Source: Ignavibacteria bacterium (GTDB lineage Bacteria; Bacteroidota; Ignavibacteria; Tepidaquicellales; OLB5). Taken from it: a stretch of DNA of 11,770 nucleotides. Positions 1 through 5,590 of this stretch are shown piece by piece. The notes under the pieces were generated by a model. The model was not told the DNA's origin and searched no databases. It saw nothing but the letters and a program-made list of their open reading frames with translations. The stretch's first letter is position 1. Every line of letters starts with the position of its first letter. The stretch covers positions 1 to 11,770 of the forward strand of contig JAUQWT010000211.1 of the NCBI GenBank assembly GCA_030835005.1, written 5' to 3'. A program made the translations under genes and the position numbers.

Positions 1-685
1 ACCAACAGAGATCCCAAAAGGAGAAACTGTTTTGCTTGCAGGCGGCGGACTGGGTAATGCAGTGCTCTTTTCGGTAGCGAAGGCGCTTAAGGATAACGGT
101 AACCATGTAGTTTATTTTGCAGGGTATCGTAATACCGCCGATATGTTCAAACAGGATGAAGTTGAAGAAGGCACTCACCAGGTGATATGGTCAAATGATT
201 TCGGAGAAACAATAAAGCCGCGCAGACCGCAGGATAGAGCGATAACTGCAAATATTGTACAGGCAATGATAGCTTATGCCGAGGGCAGGCTTGAGCCCGA
301 TGGCGGTAAACCTATGTATGACCTGAAGAAGATCAACAGGATAATTGCAATTGGCAGCGACCGGATGATGAAAGCCGTTCAGGAAGCAAGATACAGCTTG
401 CTGAAAGAACATATCAATCCGGTACATACGGCAATTGCAAGTATAAACTCACCTATGCAGTGCATGATGAAGGAAGTGTGCGCACAATGCCTGCAGAGAC
501 ATGTTGACCCTGTAACCGGCAAAGAATCTTTTGTGTTCACATGTTTTAATCAGGATCAGCACATGGATGAAGTTGATTTCAATAATCTTAACACAAGATT
601 GAAGAACAACAGCGTTCTCGAGAAATTAACGAAGTTTTGGATGGATCACTTATTCAAAGAGGTGAACGGTGAGTTTACGGTTTAG
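1..685 (+). CDS. C-terminal part of a PyrK/SudB-like FAD/NAD(P) electron-transfer oxidoreductase (5' end outside window)
   Basis: The frame is open from base 2, so the gene starts outside the window. The visible 227 residues are the NAD(P)-binding and Fe-S end of a ferredoxin-NADP reductase-type module. A GGGLGNAV dinucleotide loop (about bases 41-64) is followed by a Rossmann-like segment. A cysteine cluster C-x5-C-x2-C-x17-C (codons at 461, 479, 488 and 542) matches in position the [2Fe-2S] site of the PyrK (dihydroorotate dehydrogenase electron-transfer) and SudB (sulfide dehydrogenase beta) family. The following HMDEVDF segment resembles the H-x-VDF stretch after the last cysteine in SudB. 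A charged insert of about 40 residues between loop and cluster is longer than in stand-alone PyrK. This suggests the large fused GltD-plus-SudB type of protein, but the N-terminal part is not visible. It probably moves electrons between NAD(P)H and ferredoxin or a partner enzyme; the substrate cannot be told. A strong terminator follows. Confidence 0.75.
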   Translation, partial: PTEIPKGETVLLAGGGLGNAVLFSVAKALKDNGNHVVYFAGYRNTADMFKQDEVEEGTHQVIWSNDFGETIKPRRPQDRAITANIVQAMIAYAEGRLEPDGGKPMYDLKKINRIIAIGSDRMMKAVQEARYSLLKEHINPVHTAIASINSPMQCMMKEVCAQCLQRHVDPVTGKESFVFTCFNQDQHMDEVDFNNLNTRLKNNSVLEKLTKFWMDHLFKEVNGEFTV

Positions 686-767
686 TGTTTTGCAGAAGTG
701 TTGCCGTTAACACCCGGCATCAAGAGTAGCCCTCAGTTATTGATTTAAGGTTAGTTGTTTTTTCATT

Positions 768-790
768 ACCCGGCGAAAGCCGGGTTTTTT
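768..790 (+). terminator. Rho-independent terminator after the oxidoreductase gene
   Basis: A perfect 7-bp stem, ACCCGGC (768-774) and GCCGGGT (779-785), is closed by a GAAA tetraloop and runs into six T (785-790). GNRA loops are especially stable. It lies 83 bases after the stop codon of the upstream gene. No A-run precedes the stem, so it should work on the plus strand only. Confidence 0.93.
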
Positions 791-868
791 ATCAGCTATT
801 CGTCATTCCAGTAAAGGAAGATCACGATGTACTCTATTCTATAACAACAGATCACTTTTGGATGATTA

Positions 869-900
869 TTTGGACTCGAATATATAAATTGTTAATTTTG
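869..900 (+). promoter_or_regulatory. Candidate Bacteroidota-type promoter for the 143-residue protein
   Basis: TTTG (869-872), a 20-base spacer, then TAATTTTG (893-900) match the -33 TTTG and -7 TAnnTTTG consensus known for Bacteroidota sigma factors. Transcription would begin near base 905, leaving a leader of about a dozen bases before the ATG at 917. That fits the absence of a Shine-Dalgarno sequence there. Confidence 0.55.
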
Positions 901-916
901 TGAAATCGAATTTCTT

Positions 917-1348
917 ATGGACACAGGCACAATAATACTGATCCTTAGCTTTGGTATTCCAATACTCATAGTGGTTGGAATAATCATATGGCTGAAAAGG
1001 GATTTTGGAAGACTGAGCAAATTTGCGCAGGAAACTCGTAAGCGCCAGGCTGAGGCAAAACCAGCAAAAGCAAAGATAATTTCGGTTTCACAGGGATTGC
1101 AGGGCGGTGATATTAAGAAAATGATTTTCTTTACATTTGAAATCAATGATGGATATAGCGCACCTTACACTGCAAGCGCAGGATGGTTTGTGGATACACT
1201 TCGCTTGAGCAAAGTTCAGGAAGGAATGGAAATTGAAGTAAAGGTTGATAGCACAGACCCGATGAAGATCTATCCCGCAGCCGGCTGGGCAGTTTATACA
1301 GAAGGTTATAACAGCAATTTGAGTGTTGATAAACTGAGTGGAAGATAG
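917..1348 (+). CDS. Small membrane-anchored protein of unknown function
   Basis: The protein has 143 residues. Residues 5-26 form one strongly hydrophobic helix, followed at once by a basic, charged stretch (27-52, rich in K, R, E and A). This suggests a helix lying on the cytoplasmic side. The rest (about 52-135) has the alternating pattern of a small beta domain and ends its core in a V-D-S-T-D-P-x-x-I-Y-P turn. That turn recalls the V-x-Y-(D/N)-P ending of DUF3592-like membrane proteins, but the match is too weak for a family call. The ATG at 917 is chosen because the membrane helix begins right after it and a candidate promoter ends at 900. It is a single-gene unit: a terminator lies upstream, and a convergent gene and palindrome pair lie downstream. 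Function is not recognised. Confidence 0.7.
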   Translation: MDTGTIILILSFGIPILIVVGIIIWLKRDFGRLSKFAQETRKRQAEAKPAKAKIISVSQGLQGGDIKKMIFFTFEINDGYSAPYTASAGWFVDTLRLSKVQEGMEIEVKVDSTDPMKIYPAAGWAVYTEGYNSNLSVDKLSGR

Positions 1349-1356
1349 TCCACAGT

Positions 1357-1380
1357 AGCACAGACATTCTTGTCTGTGCT
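1357..1380. repeat. Palindrome, left unit of an inverted REP-like doublet
   Basis: A perfect 10-bp stem, AGCACAGACA (1357-1366) and TGTCTGTGCT (1371-1380), encloses a TTCT loop. It begins nine bases after the stop codon of the 143-residue gene. The sequence is an inverted near-copy of the palindrome at 1398-1419, which differs by a paired, compensating change. It may double as a terminator, although no T-run follows. Confidence 0.8.
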
Positions 1381-1397
1381 TAAACAAGCAAAAATAT

Positions 1398-1419
1398 GCA
1401 CAGGCAAGAATGCCTGTGC
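1398..1419. repeat. Palindrome, right unit of an inverted REP-like doublet
   Basis: A perfect 9-bp stem, GCACAGGCA (1398-1406) and TGCCTGTGC (1411-1419), encloses an AGAA loop. Read on the minus strand it equals the core of the palindrome at 1358-1379 except that one A-T pair has become G-C. It ends 18 bases before the stop codon of the convergent T9SS gene. Confidence 0.8.
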
Positions 1420-1437
1420 CACAATGATCAAGACGAA

Positions 1438-3204
1438 CTACTTCACAAGCACCATTTTTTTCGTCTGAACATACTCCCCTGCTATGATAGAATAAAAATA
1501 AATTCCGCTTGCATAATTACTGCCATCAAAATCAATGCTGTATTTGCCGGCATCCAGTTTCTGCTGAACAAGTCTTGAAACTTCTTTGCCGCTGACATCA
1601 TAAACTGCGATTTTTACTTCTGATGATTTCGCAATATCAAACCTAATAACCGTTTTCGGGTTGAACGGATTGGGATAATTTTGCAATAGTGAATAACTTT
1701 GGGGCATTTCTCCGGAGATTCCTGTAACGCCTGTTTCTACTTGAGGACAAAATCTTTTATATACCTGGTATACTTTGCAGATTGGGGTTGTTACATCCAC
1801 GAAACTGGCGCTGCCGGGGCATTCTGATAGTGAATAAGTTACATGAAATAAATAGGGGGAGTTACCCGTTTTAGAAAGAGAAGGATATATTTCGTCGCAA
1901 CTGGCACATGTTGTTTCAGACTGCGGAATGCTGCATTCAATAGGCCTTGGGTTAGACCATGTCGCACCATTATTAGTTGAATAAGAGCCGTATATACTGT
2001 TGTAATAAAATCCATAACTTGATGAATAATCCCTCACAACCGAAAAAACACAAGTTAAAACTGTACCATCAGTTGAGAAAGCCAAAGACGGATGAGATAG
2101 AGCTGTCATACCAACCTGAATACTGCCGGAACTTGAATTAAAGTATGCTGTATCGGATATAAATGTACCTGGCATGTTTCTAAAGTCAGCTAATCTCAGT
2201 GGCTGACCACCATTAACTGCCGGTGACCAGAAAACTACTTTTGATCCTTGTGCAGTAATGAAAGAACCTTCCGCTAAAGTACTCAATGCTACACATGGCA
2301 TATTGGTGCCTGGTTTATAAGTTACATCTGCGGGAAACCACGAAGTAACCATATCTCCGTTTATGTTCGCAGAGTTTGAAAGTATAGTTACTGCGGGACC
2401 AAAGCTTGTTCCGCCATTTGTTGATTCCTTTCCCTTCATTTGGCTTAATGCAGCGTCCCACCACATAATAAATACATTCGTTCCGCTTGAATTTGATGCA
2501 ATGTAATATCTTGAAGTAGTTGGACAAACAGCAATAAAAACAGGGTTAGGAGAAAAGATGTTTGTTACAAAATTATATGTTCTGAAAAAAAGACTGTCCC
2601 CTTTAGTATAAGCACAAGCTATAGAATTGCTGCTCAACGTTGCAGATACTATTGCGCCATTAGATCCCGCGTTAGGCAGTGTGGCAAATGTAATTGAACC
2701 TGCCCAAAGCTGTACGTCTGATCCTGCGTACGCACCTCCGTTTACCAAACCCCTGCCTGTAATTGTGACCGTTCTGATACCCCAAAGCATAACTGGTAAG
2801 ATTTCAGGATATGCGCTATATGCATTAAGGATAATTATTGGATCAACACACCAGGTGACTCCTCCGTTATAGGAAACCTGGTAGAGAGATCTACGTGCCG
2901 TACTAAGCTGGGCATTCAAAGAATCTGTATAATCGCAGGAAACAACAACTGTATCTCCCAGAACAATCAGTTTCCTGATATTATTTCCATTGGTTACATA
3001 ATCGTAAAACTGAGTCAAGCCCGGTACTGAGCCAAGAGTATCTATTGCGGCCGTGTTTTCAAACTGAACAGTTTTATTCAGTTTATTAGAGATAAGAACT
3101 TCATCATTTTGAATAATTGGATTTTGACGACCGGACAGTTTTGATTGTGCAGATAATACCCCTGTAATTAATAATGCAGATAATAAAAATGTAAGAATTC
3201 TCAT
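1438..3204 (-). CDS. Secreted protein with BNR/Asp-box-like repeats and a T9SS type A sorting domain
   Basis: The protein has 588 residues. A signal peptide (1-19, cleavage expected after LSA) is followed by a long beta-rich region. Three Asp-box-like turns S-x-N-x-G-x-(T/S)-(W/F) occur at residues 111-118, 261-268 and 409-416, as in sialidase-type (BNR) beta-propellers, with Asn in place of the usual Asp. The last 86 residues are a T9SS sorting domain: NYPNPFNP at 509-516, a V-x-I-x-V-Y-D-x-x-G-K stretch, an A-S-G-I-Y-F-Y strand and a basic C terminus. The mature protein should therefore cross the outer membrane and be released or surface-attached. No sialidase catalytic residues were identified, so an enzyme activity is not claimed; a structural or binding propeller is as likely. 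The start is fixed by an AAGGAGGT ribosome site at 3208-3215 and by the signal peptide. About a dozen cysteines in the mature part suggest disulfides. Confidence 0.88.
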   Translation of the reverse strand: MRILTFLLSALLITGVLSAQSKLSGRQNPIIQNDEVLISNKLNKTVQFENTAAIDTLGSVPGLTQFYDYVTNGNNIRKLIVLGDTVVVSCDYTDSLNAQLSTARRSLYQVSYNGGVTWCVDPIIILNAYSAYPEILPVMLWGIRTVTITGRGLVNGGAYAGSDVQLWAGSITFATLPNAGSNGAIVSATLSSNSIACAYTKGDSLFFRTYNFVTNIFSPNPVFIAVCPTTSRYYIASNSSGTNVFIMWWDAALSQMKGKESTNGGTSFGPAVTILSNSANINGDMVTSWFPADVTYKPGTNMPCVALSTLAEGSFITAQGSKVVFWSPAVNGGQPLRLADFRNMPGTFISDTAYFNSSSGSIQVGMTALSHPSLAFSTDGTVLTCVFSVVRDYSSSYGFYYNSIYGSYSTNNGATWSNPRPIECSIPQSETTCASCDEIYPSLSKTGNSPYLFHVTYSLSECPGSASFVDVTTPICKVYQVYKRFCPQVETGVTGISGEMPQSYSLLQNYPNPFNPKTVIRFDIAKSSEVKIAVYDVSGKEVSRLVQQKLDAGKYSIDFDGSNYASGIYFYSIIAGEYVQTKKMVLVK

Positions 3205-3207
3205 ATG

Positions 3208-3215
3208 ACCTCCTT
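3208..3215 (-). promoter_or_regulatory. Strong Shine-Dalgarno site of the T9SS protein gene
   Basis: AAGGAGGT on the minus strand lies three bases before the ATG (3204-3202). It is the only full-consensus ribosome site in front of a gene in this window; most other starts here have weak or no Shine-Dalgarno sequence, as is common in Bacteroidota. Confidence 0.8.
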
Positions 3216-3301
3216 GATTCTCTGTAAAGTTAAAAAAGCAATTTTGTATATATAAATATACTTAACAATTTAAGGAAATGGCATTCCAATTCCGATATGG
3301 T

Positions 3302-3321
3302 AATTGTATGTAGTTACAATT
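3302..3321. repeat. AT-rich inverted repeat between tryptophanase and the T9SS gene
   Basis: AATTGTA (3302-3308) and TACAATT (3315-3321) form a perfect 7-bp inverted repeat with a six-base loop, starting 14 bases past the tryptophanase stop codon. There is no U-run after it on the minus strand, so it would be a weak terminator at best; it could instead be an operator for the downstream gene. A second, shorter repeat, GTATAT/ATATAC, lies at 3246-3261. The rest of this 131-base gap is AT-rich and shows no convincing promoter. Confidence 0.4.
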
Positions 3322-3335
3322 CTAAGCTCAAAAAA

Positions 3336-4712
3336 CTAAATCTTATCAAATTTTGCTGTAAAGTGCCTCAGGAATTCAGGTTCCTCTGTTATCTTAAGTC
3401 CTTTAACTGTTTCTTTACCGGATAGGAGTAACTCAAATACTTCGATCACATATTCAATATGGCTTTGCGTATAAACTCTGCGCGGAATTGCAAGCCTTAC
3501 AAGCTCATTTGGCGCAGGGATAAGTTTACCATCTTTATCGTATTTGCCGAACATAACTGAGCCTATTTCAACCGAGCGGATGCCGCCCTTTGTGTATAGC
3601 TCACACACCAAAGCCTGCCCCGGGTATTCTTCCACTGGGATGTGCGGGTAAAAAGCTTTCGCGTCTATATAAACAGCGTGTCCGCCGATGGGATATATAA
3701 GCGGCACACCCATTTTATATAATTTCTCGCCAAGATAAGCCGTGCTGCGTATTCTGTACTTTAAGTAATCCGGTTCAAACACTTCTTCGAGTCCGACTGC
3801 GATTGCTTCCATGCTTCTGCCTGAAAGTCCCCCGTAGGTTGCAAATCCTTCCGTGATTATTAAAAGATTTGTGCATGCATCTGCCAAAGCCTTATCTTTT
3901 ACTGCCAGGAATCCGCCCATATTAACCAGGCCGTCCTTTTTCGCGCTCATTACACATCCGTCTGCAAGCGCGAACATTTCCTGTGCGATCTGCTTATAAG
4001 TTTTATTTTCGTAAGCGGCTTCGCGGTGTTTAACATAGTATGAATTTTCTGCAATACGGCAGCAATCCAAAAAATACTTAACTTTGTATTTACTGCAAAC
4101 ATTCTTTACATCTATTGCATTTTGCATGCTGACGGGCTGTCCTCCGCCGCTGTTATTTGTGACTGTCAGGATCACGCCGCCAATATTTTCCCCGCCGTAT
4201 TTGATAATATGTTCTTCAAGAGCCTTTATGTCCATGTTACCTTTAAAAGGCCTATCGAGCATTGGATGTTTAGCTTCTTCAACGGGAATATCAAAAGCCT
4301 CTGCGCCGGAAAATTCTATGTTAGCCCTTGTTGTATCAAAATGAGTATTGCTCAAGAACACTTTTCCTTTGCCGCCTAGGTACCCGTATAAAATTCTCTC
4401 TGCAGCCCTGCCCTGGTGAGTTGGCAGAATGTACTCGTAACCCGTAAGATCTTTTATCACGGCTTCCATCTTTAGCCAGCTTCTGGAACCTGCATAGGCT
4501 TCATCACCTTCCATCATTGCCGCCCATTGCCTTGAGCTCATTGCAGAGGTACCGCTATCGGTCAAAAGGTCAATCAGCACATGCTCGCTTTTCAGCATGA
4601 ACGGATTATAGTGCGCAGCTTTTAAATACCCGATTCGTTCTTCTTCTGTGGTTACGCTTAGAGGTTCGATTTCTTTTATCTTAAAGGGTTCAATTATGGT
4701 TTTAAATTGCAT
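3336..4712 (-). CDS. tnaA: Tryptophanase (L-tryptophan indole-lyase)
   Basis: The protein has 458 residues and aligns along its whole length with the tryptophanase/tyrosine phenol-lyase family (E. coli TnaA is 471). It is a cytoplasmic, PLP-dependent enzyme that splits tryptophan to indole, pyruvate and ammonia. Visible landmarks are LIDLLTDSGTSAM (46-58), MMEGDEAYAGS (66-76), the PLP lysine K259 in SAKKD, and PRRVYT near the end. Two positions separate the enzymes. Tyrosine phenol-lyase has Thr (its T124) and Arg (its R381). Here they are Asp126 (HFDTT) and Ile383 (VEIG), as in tryptophanase. The ATG at 4712 gives the family's usual N terminus. It appears to be transcribed alone: it has its own promoter region, and no TGG-containing tnaC-like leader peptide is present upstream. 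The gene makes the cell a probable indole producer and lets it use tryptophan as a carbon and nitrogen source. Confidence 0.93.
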   Translation of the reverse strand: MQFKTIIEPFKIKEIEPLSVTTEEERIGYLKAAHYNPFMLKSEHVLIDLLTDSGTSAMSSRQWAAMMEGDEAYAGSRSWLKMEAVIKDLTGYEYILPTHQGRAAERILYGYLGGKGKVFLSNTHFDTTRANIEFSGAEAFDIPVEEAKHPMLDRPFKGNMDIKALEEHIIKYGGENIGGVILTVTNNSGGGQPVSMQNAIDVKNVCSKYKVKYFLDCCRIAENSYYVKHREAAYENKTYKQIAQEMFALADGCVMSAKKDGLVNMGGFLAVKDKALADACTNLLIITEGFATYGGLSGRSMEAIAVGLEEVFEPDYLKYRIRSTAYLGEKLYKMGVPLIYPIGGHAVYIDAKAFYPHIPVEEYPGQALVCELYTKGGIRSVEIGSVMFGKYDKDGKLIPAPNELVRLAIPRRVYTQSHIEYVIEVFELLLSGKETVKGLKITEEPEFLRHFTAKFDKI

Positions 4713-4741
4713 AGTATTAGTTTATAACTTATATAATTATA

Positions 4742-4749
4742 CAAAATTA
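4742..4749 (-). promoter_or_regulatory. Candidate -7 promoter element of tnaA
   Basis: TAATTTTG on the minus strand matches TAnnTTTG exactly and is the same octamer as at 893-900. A TATAAT hexamer follows at 4741-4736. No TTTG lies at the expected -33 distance, which suggests dependence on an activator. Start of transcription would be near 4737, giving a leader of about 25 bases. Confidence 0.5.
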
Positions 4750-4770
4750 GTCATAATAATCCCCTTAAAT

Positions 4771-4786
4771 TATGATATTTATCATA
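4771..4786. promoter_or_regulatory. Candidate CRP/FNR-family operator upstream of tnaA
   Basis: TATGATA (4771-4777) and TATCATA (4780-4786) form a perfect palindrome around TT. The core, ATGAT-N4-ATCAT, differs from the FNR consensus TTGAT-N4-ATCAA only at the outermost base of each half. Its centre (4778.5) is about 41-42 bases upstream of the start expected from the TAATTTTG box, the class II activator position. Confidence 0.45.
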
Positions 4787-4838
4787 TAGGAGGTGTCGGT
4801 GGAAATGCTTGAAATTGGGTGAAAATGATGTTTCAGGG

Positions 4839-5489
4839 TTAAATTATTCCGGTTTTATCCATAAGACCCATATTGATCTCATGGCCGCCCTCAAAGGTTA
4901 TTAGTTTAGTTTTAATATCTGCAGAACTCAGAAGTTCAACCTGTTTAGGAGCAAAATCTTCTTTGTAGTACGGATCATTTTTTCCAAACACCTGAAATAT
5001 TTTTATATCTTTGAATTTAGGGTAAGCGGAATAATCAATATCATGTGCAAGGCTTCCGCACCAAAAAACAGCTTTATCCAGCTTTGCTTTTCCAAGGGCA
5101 ATCCACCTCGAAAGTGTTGCCGCACCCTGTGAAAAACCCAGAGCATTAAATTTTAGCGGATATTTTTTCGAAAGGGGTTCGATCTCTTTTGAAAAAAGTT
5201 TATCAAGATAGTTGACATAATCATTAATGTCGCTCGTTCTATCTTCTTTAGTCATCCATGAGGCTCCAACATCGCCGAAATCTCCTTTAACATATAGTCT
5301 CATTAAACCTTCCGGTGCGATAACGAAAGAGCCTTTTTCAGTCAGTCCTTCAAAACCCCTGATAAAATTTCCGGCAAGCTGCCTATGGCCGTGGATGACA
5401 ATCCATATATCATGGGTATCTTCATTAACTTCACCAAGAGTGTAATACCTTGCAGTACGAGTTACTGAGATGTGGTGTTCAGCCGGCAT
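4839..5489 (-). CDS. Alpha/beta hydrolase, carboxylesterase/phospholipase-like
   Basis: The protein has 216 residues from the ATG at 5489. It is a compact single-domain serine hydrolase. An H-G-H-R oxyanion-type loop follows the first core strand (residues 33-36), the nucleophile elbow is G-F-S-Q-G with Ser120, the acid is Asp172 in G-K-N-D, and the base is His203 in G-G-H. Order and spacing fit the esterase/phospholipase group of alpha/beta hydrolases. No signal peptide is seen, so it should be cytoplasmic; the substrate is unknown. The frame stays open to a TTG at 5513. The ATG is preferred because it begins within the last codons of the small gene at 5479-5580 and overlaps it by 11 bases, a typical coupling arrangement. 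It is the last gene of the minus-strand operon with fumarylacetoacetase, so it may act on an ester or lactone by-product of aromatic catabolism; this is inference only. Confidence 0.85.
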   Translation of the reverse strand: MPAEHHISVTRTARYYTLGEVNEDTHDIWIVIHGHRQLAGNFIRGFEGLTEKGSFVIAPEGLMRLYVKGDFGDVGASWMTKEDRTSDINDYVNYLDKLFSKEIEPLSKKYPLKFNALGFSQGAATLSRWIALGKAKLDKAVFWCGSLAHDIDYSAYPKFKDIKIFQVFGKNDPYYKEDFAPKQVELLSSADIKTKLITFEGGHEINMGLMDKTGII

Positions 5490-5580
5490 CTTTGCTGTTG
5501 TATGCAATAACAAATCTGATTACTGCGTAAACAATAAATAACAAAAATACTGCTGCTAGTATATATATTATTAATTCCAA
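5479..5580 (-). CDS. Hidden 33-residue single-span membrane peptide between fumarylacetoacetase and hydrolase
   Basis: A TTG at 5580 opens a 33-codon frame ending in TGA at 5481-5479. An AGGTG ribosome site (minus strand, 5590-5586) overlaps the stop codon of fumarylacetoacetase and sits five bases before the TTG. The product starts with a Glu at residue 2, has one hydrophobic helix of about 24 residues interrupted only by Arg22, and ends in the polar tail Y-N-S-K-D-A-G. The frame fills the 99-base gap between its neighbours almost exactly and overlaps the hydrolase ATG by 11 bases, so both neighbours would be translationally linked to it. A TTG start and lack of a known homologue are weaknesses: the hydrophobic reading could be a chance product of AT-rich DNA. 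If real, it is a small membrane protein of unknown role. Confidence 0.55.
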   Translation of the reverse strand: MELIIYILAAVFLLFIVYAVIRFVIAYNSKDAG

Positions 5581-5585
5581 ATTAG

Positions 5586-5590
5586 CACCT
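5586..5590 (-). promoter_or_regulatory. Ribosome site that decides the start of the 33-residue peptide
   Basis: AGGTG on the minus strand overlaps the fumarylacetoacetase TAG stop (5591-5589) and lies five bases before TTG (5580-5578). It supports reinitiation on the small frame rather than a long untranslated gap. Confidence 0.45.

Noticed and set aside
686..767. GTGTT-GCCGTT-AACAC as a first terminator after the oxidoreductase gene
   Set aside because: The stem is only 5 bp and no T-run follows; the hairpin at 768-790 is the clear terminator.
1396..1578. A 60-codon plus-strand frame beginning at the second palindrome
   Set aside because: It is made of the palindrome sequence plus the antisense of the T9SS sorting domain.
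1438..3204. Calling the T9SS protein a sialidase
   Set aside because: Only Asp-box-like turns are present; these occur in many propellers, and no catalytic arginine triad could be identified.
4788..4818. AGGAGG followed by a five-codon ATG frame on the plus strand upstream of tnaA
   Set aside because: It points away from tnaA, leads to no gene, and encodes no Trp; a chance Shine-Dalgarno in the gap.
4713..4838. A tnaC-like leader peptide for tryptophanase
   Set aside because: On the minus strand the only short ATG frames encode peptides of about five residues without any Trp codon.
5490..5513. TTG start at 5513 for the alpha/beta hydrolase
   Set aside because: The ATG at 5489 suffices for the fold and is coupled to the small frame; no ribosome site is seen before the TTG.
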